Counted from the first letter of the stretch, positions 34,694 to 44,353 are shown. The stretch: 64,000 nt of DNA from Legionella bononiensis (GCF_016786215.1 NZ_JADOBG010000010.1:248001-312000), one strand, 5' to 3'. The notes: a model not told the origin generated them from the sequence alone. Numbers and translations: made by a program.

Positions 34694-34699
34694 TATACT
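34694..34699 (+). promoter_or_regulatory. TATACT element before icmP
   Basis: Exact TATACT hexamer 34 bases before the icmP ATG; a promoter here fits the 206-base gap after icmQ. Confidence 0.6.
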
Positions 34700-34732
34700 T
34701 GAATTAAACAACCTAATTAAAAGTTTGTAACA

Positions 34733-35863
34733 ATGGCTCAGCAGCAACAGCAATCAGGCTCAGACAATGGTATGGCACCAGTATGGATTATCATACTGTT
34801 GTTTATTACTGGATTTCTTATTTGGAAATTCGGACATGAATACATAGTCAGTGTTGTGTTTCAAATAAATGTCTGGCAGGCTAAATTGGTTAATTTGTTC
34901 ATCAATAATCAAGCCTTAACCAATCAGATATACCTGATGCAAACTCTTGACCCATCGACTGTAGATTGGGCGCAATTGGTACAGATGACGGGTAACGTGG
35001 GTGATTTTATGCGTTATCCAGTTGTTCTTGTTTTGATCGTTTTAGCCATAGTTCTTTATAAATCGAATATAACCTTAAAGTTCCGTAGAGCTCATGACAT
35101 GAAAAGTTTGAGAGCTCAGGAGCAATTCAATTGGCCAGCAATTATGCCAATCATTAAAGAAGATTTAGTCAGTCAGGATGTCAATACAGGGCCTTGGGCT
35201 ATGGCTATGACTCCTATGGAGTTTGCCCGAAAATATAAGTTATTGAGAAAGGATGATGCCATATTGGATAACCCTATACCTGGTCAGGAAATGACCGCAG
35301 GCGTCAGGCGTGGTGATGCAAAACGAGTTTTTACCTTGCAACTGGGACCTTATTGGGATGGTTTTGAGCGTTTAACCCCTCAGGCTTATGCTTTGGCTGC
35401 GGTTTTTATCGCACGGATGAACAGGGATAGGGATGCGGCAAATAACATACTAAAAGTATTGGATGCGACTTTTGTCTCCGGAAAACCTGATTTTTCAGTC
35501 GCAAAACCAGTGATTAAAAAGTATCAAAATGCTGAAAATGTTCAGGAAATTATATCAAAGCATGCCTACATGCTGACCGTAATGGCTTCCTTGCTTGAAG
35601 GAGCACGAGATGATGGAGTGGTTCCAAGTTCTGAGTTTCTTTGGTTAAAACCCGTGGATAGACGATTATGGTATATGCTTAATTGTGTAGGCAGGCAAAC
35701 ACCTTACGCTGAGGTCGGTGGTCCATTTGCTCATTGGCGTGCTGAAAAAGAGATGGGTCGTCGTTCATTAGTCCCTATGATTGATGAAGCGATTAGAGCT
35801 TTGGAAGTAGCAATTAAAGAGATTAAATTAACACCTCGTCAAATGGGAGAGTTAGAGCCATGA
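34733..35863 (+). CDS. icmP: Dot/Icm coupling-complex protein IcmP/DotM
   Basis: Inner-membrane part of the type IV coupling complex, 376 residues as in L. pneumophila. Two hydrophobic helices lie at about 16-35 and 85-107, followed by a large cytoplasmic domain. In L. pneumophila the DotM cytoplasmic domain has basic patches that receive Glu-rich effector signals. The end overlaps the icmO start by four bases (ATGA), so DotM and DotL are translationally coupled, in keeping with their joint complex. Confidence 0.96.
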   Translation: MAQQQQQSGSDNGMAPVWIIILLFITGFLIWKFGHEYIVSVVFQINVWQAKLVNLFINNQALTNQIYLMQTLDPSTVDWAQLVQMTGNVGDFMRYPVVLVLIVLAIVLYKSNITLKFRRAHDMKSLRAQEQFNWPAIMPIIKEDLVSQDVNTGPWAMAMTPMEFARKYKLLRKDDAILDNPIPGQEMTAGVRRGDAKRVFTLQLGPYWDGFERLTPQAYALAAVFIARMNRDRDAANNILKVLDATFVSGKPDFSVAKPVIKKYQNAENVQEIISKHAYMLTVMASLLEGARDDGVVPSSEFLWLKPVDRRLWYMLNCVGRQTPYAEVGGPFAHWRAEKEMGRRSLVPMIDEAIRALEVAIKEIKLTPRQMGELEP

Positions 35864-38211
35864 TGCGCGGTATTGATAGTAGACATGAGTTAGATCCAAC
35901 CCTTCTCTTAAGGGATACTAGAACTTTAACCCAAAGATTAGCGGATTTTTTTGCGGATCCCACGAATATTGCGATTTTACTGTTTGCCCTGTCCGCGGCG
36001 GCCTATTATTTTTCTGAAGTAGCAACCTTATTGATGATAATAGGGACTCTATGTTTCCTCTACAGTTATACCCGAAAACAAAAACTACCATTCCGTCTGC
36101 CACAAATTGCTCGCGTGAAAGATTATAATGATTTGAAGCCGGGAATTAATAAACCCAATATAGCAAGAGGAATTGCATTTTTCGGTAACGATAGAAAAAC
36201 TGGTGAAGAGCTGTGGTTTGCAAACGATGATATGAGAACACATGCTCTAATCTTTGGCTCTACAGGTAGTGGTAAAACAGAATGTCTGGTCTCTCTTGCT
36301 TATAATGCACTGGTACAGGGTAGTGGATTCATCTATGTGGATGGTAAAGGGGACAACTCTCTTTATGCAAAGGTCTTCTCTATGGTTCGAAGTATGGGGC
36401 GAGAAGATGACCTGCTGTTAATTAACTTTATGACTGGCGCACGAGATATTGTTGGTCCACAGGAAAAAAGGCTATCCAATACGTTAAACCCTTTTTGTCA
36501 GGGTTCTTCAAGTATGTTAACCCAGTTGGTAGTGAGTTTAATGGGAGGATCAGGACAATCCTCTGATGGTGATATGTGGAAAGGCCGTGCTATCGCGTTC
36601 GTAGAAGCTTTAATGCGTTTACTGGTTTATATGCGTGATGATGGCGCTATTCTCCTGGATGCAAACTCCATACGAAATTATTTTGACCTTCAACGGCTGG
36701 AATCCATAGTTATTGATAAGGTTTTTCCTCGTGATGATCAGGAGAGCGTTAATATCGAGCAGGTTCCTAAGCTGGTAACCGATCCCTTACGAAATTATTT
36801 GAATACTCTACCGGGTTACAATAAAGAAAAAAAAGGAAAACAGGTATCACAGGTACTGGAGCAACATGGTTTTATTACAATGCAGTTAGTACGAAGCTTC
36901 TCATCACTAGCGGATACTTATGGCCATATTATTCGAACCAATTTGGCTGAAGTGGATTTTAAAGACGTTGTTTTGAATCGACGAATTTTAGTGGTGCTAT
37001 TACCTGCCTTGGAAAAATCTCCAGATGAGTTATCAAACCTCGGCAAGATTATTGTGTCTTCACTAAAAGCTATGATGGCCGCAGGACTTGGTGAAGAAGT
37101 AGAAGGGGATTATCGCGACGTTATTTTAAGAAAACCAACCAATGCGCCTACACCTTATATGTGTATACTTGATGAGTATGGATATTATGCGGTTCAAGGC
37201 TTCGCCGTGGTACCAGCTCAGGCGCGTTCTTTAGGATTCTCAGCTATATTTGCGGGACAGGATTTACCGGCATTCCAAAAGGCTTCTAAAGAAGAAGCAG
37301 CATCAATTGGCGCTAACACCAACATTAAAATTTGTATGAAACTGGAAGATCCGACCGAAACCTGGGATTTCTTCACTAAAACAGCAGGTGAAGCCTATGT
37401 GACAAAAGTGGATTCATTTCAGACTAAAGATACCAGTATCGCTAATAGTTATATGGATACTAAAAGTTCATCTTTTGAAAAACGATCTCGCGTGGATTTA
37501 TTGGACTTAAAAGAACAGACCGAGGGTGAAGCACATATATTCTTTAAATCCAAAATTGTTCGGGCACGGATGTTCTATGCGAATCCAAAGCCAGTTAAGC
37601 AGCTGAAAATTAATCAATTCTTGAAAGTTGAACCACCACCTGATGATTATCTGATGAAGTTACAAAAACAGTTGTCGTCATTCCAACAGATATTGGACAG
37701 TGGTGATTTAAGCATCAATAAAGACGTTGAAAATGAAGAGATCACTTTAATTACCAAAGCCTTAAGAGAATCGAATATTGAGGAGCCTATTGAACGAGGA
37801 GTTGCGGCATTAATCGCTTTCCACGGTCATAATGAGCCCGAACCGGTTGAGGATATTATAGAAGAAGAAGTTGAAGGTGCCTTGACTATATTTAGTACTC
37901 TTCGGATCAACAGTAATGCTCCTCCAATTTTAGCCAGCGATAAAGCGGCATTTTCCGAGTCTTTACTGCCTATTAATGAAACAAGAAATCAGATGATGAT
38001 GATCGAGCGCCTTGCTGGAGCTAAAGATAAATATGCCGGTACAGTTGCGAATGAATTGATTAAGGACTTCCAATTGGCAACAAGTTATCCTCCTGAAGAA
38101 CGCGATGTAATTGATCCTCAGGAACTTACTGATGTCGTAAAAAGTTTATCTTCCCGAATTGCTCTCGAACGTGAGAAAGCCATTAAAAAAAGTGAGGAAG
38201 AGTTATCCTGA
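35860..38211 (+). CDS. icmO: Dot/Icm coupling ATPase IcmO/DotL
   Basis: VirD4/TraD-type coupling protein of 783 residues, the hub that feeds effectors to the Dot/Icm channel. Two N-terminal membrane helices (about 36-68), Walker A GSTGSGKT at 133-140, Walker B with CILDEYGYY near residue 430, and a long C-terminal extension (from about 570) that in L. pneumophila binds DotN and IcmSW-LvgA. The extension is Glu-rich around residues 660-680 (EPVEDIIEEEVEG). Overlaps icmP by four bases. Confidence 0.97.
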   Translation: MMRGIDSRHELDPTLLLRDTRTLTQRLADFFADPTNIAILLFALSAAAYYFSEVATLLMIIGTLCFLYSYTRKQKLPFRLPQIARVKDYNDLKPGINKPNIARGIAFFGNDRKTGEELWFANDDMRTHALIFGSTGSGKTECLVSLAYNALVQGSGFIYVDGKGDNSLYAKVFSMVRSMGREDDLLLINFMTGARDIVGPQEKRLSNTLNPFCQGSSSMLTQLVVSLMGGSGQSSDGDMWKGRAIAFVEALMRLLVYMRDDGAILLDANSIRNYFDLQRLESIVIDKVFPRDDQESVNIEQVPKLVTDPLRNYLNTLPGYNKEKKGKQVSQVLEQHGFITMQLVRSFSSLADTYGHIIRTNLAEVDFKDVVLNRRILVVLLPALEKSPDELSNLGKIIVSSLKAMMAAGLGEEVEGDYRDVILRKPTNAPTPYMCILDEYGYYAVQGFAVVPAQARSLGFSAIFAGQDLPAFQKASKEEAASIGANTNIKICMKLEDPTETWDFFTKTAGEAYVTKVDSFQTKDTSIANSYMDTKSSSFEKRSRVDLLDLKEQTEGEAHIFFKSKIVRARMFYANPKPVKQLKINQFLKVEPPPDDYLMKLQKQLSSFQQILDSGDLSINKDVENEEITLITKALRESNIEEPIERGVAALIAFHGHNEPEPVEDIIEEEVEGALTIFSTLRINSNAPPILASDKAAFSESLLPINETRNQMMMIERLAGAKDKYAGTVANELIKDFQLATSYPPEERDVIDPQELTDVVKSLSSRIALEREKAIKKSEEELS

Positions 38212-38256
38212 CGAACTAATTAATTAGTTTGCATTCGGGGTGCTTCTTAATTACCT

Positions 38257-38296
38257 CAGAAATTTCGTCAATTCGAATGAGATGACGAAATTTCTG
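38257..38296 (+). terminator. Strong hairpin between icmO and icmN
   Basis: Perfect 14-bp stem CAGAAATTTCGTCA/TGACGAAATTTCTG with a 12-base loop, 45 bases after the icmO stop. No T-run follows, so it may end transcription poorly or act as an RNA-stability hairpin. The 370-base gap to icmN otherwise shows no gene. Confidence 0.5.
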
Positions 38297-38581
38297 CAGT
38301 TATTGAGATGTTTATACCTATGTACTCTTTGATGCTTATAGACTTTCTTAGCAGTCAATCTAAAAAAGTATTATCGCAATCCATTATGCCTTTATTTTCT
38401 CCATAATTAATTAAAACAACACTACTCCATTGAACAGCATAAATAATTTCTTTAAAAAAATAGCAATTTTATTAAATTCATTGTAACGTAATGATTTGTA
38501 TGTTTTTATTATCGGTTGGTTGGTTAAGATAGTTAGACATAGATAACACATGAAGTCTATTTTCAAAAATGGGGATAACGG

Positions 38582-39154
38582 GTGAGATCAGTGCTTACTA
38601 ACTACATCATTGTAATGATCCGCGTCATTGGGTTGATTGTCTTGCTTTTGGTAAGTGCTTGTCATCGTTCCAATTATATTCCAGATGAAGATGATCCAAA
38701 GCTGCCTTGCAAAGTTGAAGGCGCCTGTGACTCAACGATCATAAAATATTTTACCAAATTTAACAAAAGCGGTATAAAAGTAGTGACTATAGGTCAGGAT
38801 TATTTAATCAGTATCCCGGCAAGCGCATTGTTTGACGATCAAACTCCACATATAAAATGGTCTTCCTATGGTTTACTGAATGAAATATCCACGTTTCTTA
38901 AACAGTTTCGAAAAGTAGCAATTACTGTAACCAGTTACAGTAGTAAATATGTATCCGTTCAAAGAGAACGGGCATTAACTTTAGCCAGATCCCGAGTAGT
39001 GGGTGAATATTTATGGTCTCAAGGAATTGACAGCCGTTTTATCTTTACACAAGGATTAGGTAGTGATAAACCTATAGTAAGTTTTAATCAAGGTGGCGAT
39101 ACATCTCCAAATGCCCGAGTTGAAATTACTTTTAGACGTGCTGTGGTAAATTGA
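38582..39154 (+). CDS. icmN: Dot/Icm outer-membrane lipoprotein IcmN/DotK
   Basis: Outer-membrane lipoprotein with a peptidoglycan-binding OmpA-like domain. The signal sequence ends in the lipobox LVSAC (Cys near residue 27), and the OmpA-like domain occupies the C-terminal 110 residues (ITVTSYSSKYVSVQRERALTLARSRVVGEYL, then SPNARVEITFRR). 190 residues from a GTG at 38582, which follows GGGGAT; an ATG at 38615 is an alternative that still keeps the signal peptide. DotK sits at the periphery of the Dot/Icm outer-membrane disk. Confidence 0.93.
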   Translation: MRSVLTNYIIVMIRVIGLIVLLLVSACHRSNYIPDEDDPKLPCKVEGACDSTIIKYFTKFNKSGIKVVTIGQDYLISIPASALFDDQTPHIKWSSYGLLNEISTFLKQFRKVAITVTSYSSKYVSVQRERALTLARSRVVGEYLWSQGIDSRFIFTQGLGSDKPIVSFNQGGDTSPNARVEITFRRAVVN

Positions 39155-39161
39155 GGAAGTT

Positions 39162-39446
39162 ATGAGCCGGGAAAATTGGTTATTAATAAAAAGAAATAAA
39201 AACTTTAATGTTAATATTTACCGAAGCGGGTTAGTCGTTTTAATTTTATCTCTTTTAATGAGTACCATTATTGGTGTAATAATATTTTATGTGTACCTGC
39301 ATCAACCAGAGCGAGATTATTATGCAACCAGCGGAGTAACTCCTCCGATTAAGCTTAAGTCGATGCCGACACCAAATGAATCATCTGTACCTTTATTAGA
39401 GCCTGATCCGCCAACAGATGATGTACCAAGGATTATACCGCAATAA
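39162..39446 (+). CDS. icmM: Dot/Icm protein IcmM/DotJ
   Basis: Inner-membrane protein of 94 residues with one N-terminal helix (about 22-47) and a short Pro-rich periplasmic tail. DotJ is a shortened relative of DotI and forms a stable complex with it; the related N-terminus and the following PERDYYATSG, parallel to PAPRYFATT in IcmL, show the kinship here. Ribosome site GAGGAAG. Gap to icmN is seven bases. Confidence 0.93.
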   Translation: MSRENWLLIKRNKNFNVNIYRSGLVVLILSLLMSTIIGVIIFYVYLHQPERDYYATSGVTPPIKLKSMPTPNESSVPLLEPDPPTDDVPRIIPQ

Positions 39447-39458
39447 ATAGAGGATATT

Positions 39459-40097
39459 ATGGCTGAAGATGCCTTAACAGTTGTAGCATTAAGAAATCAG
39501 TTTTATAAAGATAGCCAGCGTAAAGTAATATTAGCGCTTCTGATTGCTATTGTGGTTAATTTCGTTTTGGGCTCGTTGCTAGTTTATATAATAACGCATC
39601 CTCCGGCTCCACGATATTTTGCAACAACAATTAATGGACGTATTACGCCCCTTTTTCCTTTAAATGAACCGAACCAATCAGATTCAGCCGTACTGCAATG
39701 GGCGAACCAGGCCGCAATCGCTGCTTTTACTTATAACTTCGTTAACTATAGAGATGAGTTGCAAGCATCGTCAGGTTTCTTTACTGCTGATGGCTGGGAT
39801 CAGTTTCTTAATGCCCTTCAGTCTTCAAATAATCTGGATGCAGTAAAGGCTAAGAAATTGATTGTTTCGGCTGTAGCAACTCGCGCACCCATTATTTTGC
39901 AAAAAGGGGTATTAAATGGCAGCTTTTCGTGGCGGGTACAGATGCCTATACTCGTTACTTATCAGAGTGCCAGCGAATTTACTCAACAAAATAACGTTGT
40001 AACCATGTTGATTACTCGAGTATCTACTTTAAATTCCCCTCGTGGTATTGGTATATCACAATTTGTAGTCGGACCTGCCAGTGGTGGGGTGAGTTAA
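39459..40097 (+). CDS. icmL: Dot/Icm protein IcmL/DotI
   Basis: Inner-membrane protein with a VirB8-like periplasmic domain, 212 residues as in L. pneumophila. One membrane helix (about 25-46) precedes a periplasmic region with the family pattern (AVLQWANQAAIAAFTYNFVNYRDEL). DotI/DotJ form a ring-like subcomplex connecting the inner-membrane part to the core. Its stop overlaps the icmK start by one base. Confidence 0.96.
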   Translation: MAEDALTVVALRNQFYKDSQRKVILALLIAIVVNFVLGSLLVYIITHPPAPRYFATTINGRITPLFPLNEPNQSDSAVLQWANQAAIAAFTYNFVNYRDELQASSGFFTADGWDQFLNALQSSNNLDAVKAKKLIVSAVATRAPIILQKGVLNGSFSWRVQMPILVTYQSASEFTQQNNVVTMLITRVSTLNSPRGIGISQFVVGPASGGVS

Positions 40098-41194
40098 TGA
40101 TGAACAAAGTAAAGACAAAATTTAAAGTACAAATCATTGTTGGAGTTCTTTGCTCTATGTCCCTGGGAAGTTTCGCAGCGAACCAGGGCGATGACGCACA
40201 GCAGGCCTTGCAACAACTACGTTTGCTGCAGCAAAAATTATCACAGAATCCTGGTCAGGATAGTCAAGCTTCTAATGATTCCAGTGGAAATACTGCTCCG
40301 CCTGCAGCCAATGTTACAAATCAATCACCGCCAAGTACTGCTCAAACTCCAGCGCCACAAACAAAGCAGTCTCAGAATTCTGCAAGTGGTGATAATCAGG
40401 CAATTACTCAATCAGAAACTGAAATTATTGATAATAAAGCATTTAAAGATATGACTCGTAACTTGTATCCTTTAAATCCAGAACAAATTGTACGATTAAA
40501 GCAGATGTATCAAACAACAGAATATGCCCAGGCATCTACTCCGGGGACTCCACCAAAGCCTACGGCAACATCACAATTTGTTAATTTGTCACCAGGGTCT
40601 ACTCCGCCGGTGATCAGATTATCTCAAGGGTTTGTTTCTTCCCTGGTTTTTCTGGATTCTACAGGTGCTCCATGGCCGATTTCCGCTTATGATTTGGGTG
40701 ATCCTTCTGCATTTAATATCCAATGGGATAAGACCAGTAATACGCTAATGATTCAGGCAATGAAGTTATATAACTACGGTAATCTGGCTGTGCGATTAAG
40801 AGGTTTGAATACACCCGTAATGTTAACTTTAATTCCTGGACAGAAAGCAGTTGATTATCGAGTTGATTTGCGGGTCCAAGGATATGGTCCTAACGCAAAA
40901 ACCATGCCTATGGAAGAGGGGATACCTCCTTCAGCCAGCGATATATTACTTCATGTCCTGGATGGTGTACCTCCTGCTGGAAGTTCTCGTTTAGTAGTTA
41001 GTGGTGGTGATGCACGTGCATGGTTATCCAATAATAAAATGTATGTTAGAACCAATCTCACTATATTGTCTCCGGGCTGGTTAGCAAGTATGACCAGTGC
41101 AGATGGAACGCATGCTTATGAAATGCAAAAATCTCCGGTGTTATTAGTGTCCTGGCATGGTAAAGTCATGCAACTTAAGGTGGAAGGGTTATAA
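40097..41194 (+). CDS. icmK: Dot/Icm core protein IcmK/DotH
   Basis: Outer-membrane-associated core component, 365 residues. A signal peptide ends near SFAAN, followed by a Gln/Ser/Pro-rich low-complexity linker (about 30-110) and a C-terminal VirB9-like beta-sandwich domain (from about 160). In L. pneumophila DotH joins DotC and DotD, encoded elsewhere, to form the outer-membrane cap with DotG. Starts on the overlapping ATG of icmL. Confidence 0.96.
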   Translation: MMNKVKTKFKVQIIVGVLCSMSLGSFAANQGDDAQQALQQLRLLQQKLSQNPGQDSQASNDSSGNTAPPAANVTNQSPPSTAQTPAPQTKQSQNSASGDNQAITQSETEIIDNKAFKDMTRNLYPLNPEQIVRLKQMYQTTEYAQASTPGTPPKPTATSQFVNLSPGSTPPVIRLSQGFVSSLVFLDSTGAPWPISAYDLGDPSAFNIQWDKTSNTLMIQAMKLYNYGNLAVRLRGLNTPVMLTLIPGQKAVDYRVDLRVQGYGPNAKTMPMEEGIPPSASDILLHVLDGVPPAGSSRLVVSGGDARAWLSNNKMYVRTNLTILSPGWLASMTSADGTHAYEMQKSPVLLVSWHGKVMQLKVEGL

Positions 41195-41198
41195 ACAA

Positions 41199-44100
41199 AT
41201 GGCAAGCAGAAAAGAAAATATCAAGTCACTGTTTTCCAATACTCGAACTCGAGTGATTATCATTTTTACGTTAATCCTGTTGGTTGTCGCAGTCGTTATT
41301 GGATACATGAAGCTTCGAAGTTCTATTCAAGGCCCTTTATCAAAAGCCTCAGTCAGTGTCACACCTGGAATTCAATCCATTCCTGGTGTACTTGATCCAA
41401 CAGCGCAATATGCCAAATTGCAGGAAGAACAGAATATTACTCAGGCAAAGCAGGCTGAAACAACTGGCGGTAGCGCTATACCAACAATTATTCGCACCCA
41501 AGCTCTGGGTGAAGGGGTAGGGGTAATTGGTTCACAAGGTGGACAGAGTGGAGTAGGATTTTCTGCTTTAGCTCGAGAAGATGATGAGGGCGCACAAAGA
41601 AGTTTGTGGATACAGGATTTGCAAAATGGCAGTTGCAGTAAATCAGTCATTACAAAAGTTGTAAATCAGGGTGCTCTACTCAATGATTTGAAACAAGCAT
41701 GCAGTTGCGTGCAGCTAAAAGACAGTGGTTTTGTTCTAAAAGATTTGGAACAGGTTTGTGAGTGTAAAGAGTTAAAGGCCGCAGGATATAACGCCAGACA
41801 ACTCAAAGAAGCCGGTTACACTGCAGGACGATTAAGAAATTGCGGTTTTGATGCGTGTGAGTTAAGAAATGCGGGATTTTCCGCGCAGGAAATGAAAGAT
41901 GGTGGATTTTCTGATGGTGAATTAAAGGGTGCTGGATTTTCTGATGCCGAAATCGCTAAGGCCAGTGGCTTACCTGATGGGATAACTGCAGATGACGTAA
42001 GAAAAGCTGGATGTGGGGTTGCTGCCTTAACAAAATTACGTAAAGCGGGTGTATCTGCTTCTGCAATCAGAAAAATCACTGGATGTTCCGCAGAACAGTT
42101 AAAAGCGGCTGGATATACTGCTCAAGAGTTGAAAGATGCAGGTTTCAGTGCGGCAGATTTAAAGAAAGCAGGTTTTTCTGCTGAGGAATTAAGAGCAGCA
42201 GGGTTTACCGCTCGCGATTTATTAAATGCGGGATTTACACCAGAAGATCTGGCCAAGGCTGGTTTCACTGCTGCGCAAATTAGAGCAGCCGGAGCGGAAC
42301 TACCTCCTGGAATAACACCCAACGATGTGAAGAACGCAGGATGCGATGTTGATGTATTAAAGAAACAAAGAGCAGCCGGAGTCAGTGCTGCTTTAATCAA
42401 GCAATATGCTGGGTGCAGTGCGCAGGCATTAAAGGCTGCTGGTTTTAGCGATGCAGAGTTGGCAGATGCAGGTTATACTCCGCAAGAGATTAGCGCCGCT
42501 GGTGCCTTGTCCGATGCAGATGTTAAGGCTGCAGGTTGTGACCCTGATAAGTTGAAGAAACTATTTAATGCTGGAGTTTCTGCTAAACGTATCAAAGAAT
42601 TAAATGGCTGTAGCGCTCAAGCATTAAAAAATGCCGGATTTGATGTTAAATCATTAATGGATGCCGGATTTACGCCCGCTGAATTACTCGCAGCAGGCTT
42701 TACACAGAAACAATTACAAGATGCTGGATTAAGTCCTGCAGATATAATCGCCAGTGGCAGAGCAGCGGATTGCAGTGTTGAATCATTAAAAAAAGCCAGA
42801 GCTGCAGGGGTAAGTGCTCTGACTATTAAGCAAACAATGGGCTGTTCTGCTGCAGCATTGAAAGCTGCTGGATATACGGCAAAAGAGTTGAAAGATGCAG
42901 GGTTTACAGCTGCTGAATTAAAAGCAGCAGGTTTTAGCGCGAAGGATCTGAAAGATGCTGGTTTTAGCGCCAAGGAATTACGTGATGCAGGTTTTTCAGC
43001 ACAAGAATTGAAAGCAGCAGGTTTTAGCGCAAAAGAACTTAAGGATGCCGGGTTTAGTGCGGCAGAATTAAAAGCTGCAGGTTTTTCTGCTGCTCAGCTT
43101 AAGGCAGCGGGCTTCAGTGCAAAAGACTTAAAGGATGCAGGGTTTTCCGCTGCAGAATTGAAGAGTGCAGGATTTAGCGCCAAAGAACTTAAGGACGCAG
43201 GTTTTTCAGCTTCTGATTTAAAAAATGCAGGATTCAGTGCCAAAGATTTAAAAGATGCAGGGTTCTCTGCTTCAGATTTGAAAAGTGCTGGATATAGTGC
43301 GGCAGAACTTCGAAATGCAGGTTATACCGCAGCTGAATTAAAAGAGGCAGGGTTTACTGCGGGTCAATTACAAGCTGCCGGATTCTCTGCAGCAGAGTCA
43401 AGCATGGCGGGTTTGCAAGATCCCAATTTACAACAAAATCCTTCTTCAATGGTAGGTGTTCCCGGGTTCCCAGGACAGCAAACATCTACTTCGCAGGCTG
43501 GATCCAGTAGTGAGCAGCTGCAGGCAATTTTAAATAAACAAAATCAACAGATGGCGGAACAAAAATACCAACAAAAAATTCAACAAAGAACTTCGGATAT
43601 GCTCTCTGCAGCAAATCAATCAATCCAAGTTTGGAAAACCGTCAGTACACAGGTATACACGGCAGGTACCGAGGAAAAAGTAGCAGCAGCGAGTGAAATC
43701 GCACAGGCCGGCTTACCAGCAAATGCTGGATCCCAGGGACAGGCACAGAACAATGCACCTGCTCAAAAGGCTATTATTAAAACGGGTGATATTGTATTTG
43801 CTGTGATGGATACATCAGTAAACAGTGATGAACCTGGCCCAATTTTAGCAACTATAGTGACCGGTAAATTGAAAGGGGCTAAATTGATAGGTAGTTTTAA
43901 TCTACCATCCAATGCAGATAAAATGGTGATTACATTTAATACCATGTCAGTGCCCGGAGCAGCAAAAGCTACGTCTATATCTGCTTTCGCAATTGATCCC
44001 AATACGGCCAGGACTGCATTGTCCAGTAGAACAGACCATCATTATTTAATGCGCTATGGTTCTTTATTCGCATCTTCTTTCATTGAAGGTTTTGGTAATG

Positions 44101-44336
44101 CATTTCAGTCAGCGAATACTACTGTAAGCATTGGTGGAACTGGTGGTGGAAATAATATTACTGTATCCAATGGTATTGGCCGCTCCTCTCTTGAGAATGC
44201 CGTTATCGGTTTGGCAACAGTAGGTAAAAGTTGGGGACAACAGGCGCAGCAATTATTTAATACCCCAACCACAGTTGAAGTATTTTCAGGAACTGGTTTG
44301 GGAATTTTATTTACTCAGGATGTAACAACTATTTAA
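41199..44336 (+). CDS. icmE: Dot/Icm core protein IcmE/DotG
   Basis: Central channel-forming core protein, 1045 residues from the ATG at 41199 with GGAAGGG upstream; the frame is open inside icmK from 41157. One inner-membrane helix (about 19-39), a linker, then a very long field of tandem decapeptide-type repeats (A-G-F-S-A-x-E-L-K-x; residues about 170-740). After a Gln-rich coiled part comes the VirB10-like C-terminal domain (about 850-1045), which forms the outer-membrane pore. L. pneumophila DotG is nearly the same length. See the separate repeat entry. Confidence 0.97.
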   Translation: MASRKENIKSLFSNTRTRVIIIFTLILLVVAVVIGYMKLRSSIQGPLSKASVSVTPGIQSIPGVLDPTAQYAKLQEEQNITQAKQAETTGGSAIPTIIRTQALGEGVGVIGSQGGQSGVGFSALAREDDEGAQRSLWIQDLQNGSCSKSVITKVVNQGALLNDLKQACSCVQLKDSGFVLKDLEQVCECKELKAAGYNARQLKEAGYTAGRLRNCGFDACELRNAGFSAQEMKDGGFSDGELKGAGFSDAEIAKASGLPDGITADDVRKAGCGVAALTKLRKAGVSASAIRKITGCSAEQLKAAGYTAQELKDAGFSAADLKKAGFSAEELRAAGFTARDLLNAGFTPEDLAKAGFTAAQIRAAGAELPPGITPNDVKNAGCDVDVLKKQRAAGVSAALIKQYAGCSAQALKAAGFSDAELADAGYTPQEISAAGALSDADVKAAGCDPDKLKKLFNAGVSAKRIKELNGCSAQALKNAGFDVKSLMDAGFTPAELLAAGFTQKQLQDAGLSPADIIASGRAADCSVESLKKARAAGVSALTIKQTMGCSAAALKAAGYTAKELKDAGFTAAELKAAGFSAKDLKDAGFSAKELRDAGFSAQELKAAGFSAKELKDAGFSAAELKAAGFSAAQLKAAGFSAKDLKDAGFSAAELKSAGFSAKELKDAGFSASDLKNAGFSAKDLKDAGFSASDLKSAGYSAAELRNAGYTAAELKEAGFTAGQLQAAGFSAAESSMAGLQDPNLQQNPSSMVGVPGFPGQQTSTSQAGSSSEQLQAILNKQNQQMAEQKYQQKIQQRTSDMLSAANQSIQVWKTVSTQVYTAGTEEKVAAASEIAQAGLPANAGSQGQAQNNAPAQKAIIKTGDIVFAVMDTSVNSDEPGPILATIVTGKLKGAKLIGSFNLPSNADKMVITFNTMSVPGAAKATSISAFAIDPNTARTALSSRTDHHYLMRYGSLFASSFIEGFGNAFQSANTTVSIGGTGGGNNITVSNGIGRSSLENAVIGLATVGKSWGQQAQQLFNTPTTVEVFSGTGLGILFTQDVTTI
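41700..43412 (+). repeat. Tandem 30-bp coding repeats within icmE
   Basis: Diverged 30-base units coding for A-G-F-S/T-A-x-E/D-L-K-x-type decapeptides. Four longer modules interrupt them (starting near 42000, 42320, 42510 and 42755), each with the pattern GC-x(8)-(R/N)AGVSA-x-x-I-K-x(3)-GCS. The last third (about 42850-43410) is the most uniform. The unit resembles pentapeptide repeats and probably forms a rod or helix in the periplasm. Confidence 0.9.
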
Positions 44337-44353
44337 CTTGATGGCAGAGAATA

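Noticed and set aside
42122..42973. Minus-strand open frames across the icmE repeats (42122-42400, 42617-42973)
   Set aside because: They mirror the repeat periodicity of icmE, have no ribosome sites and repeat the same Ala/Pro/Asn-rich pattern, so they are shadows.
41700..43412. Regular 30-base spacing resembling a CRISPR or satellite array
   Set aside because: Units have no constant repeat separated by unrelated spacers; they stay in one reading frame and encode the IcmE/DotG decapeptide field.
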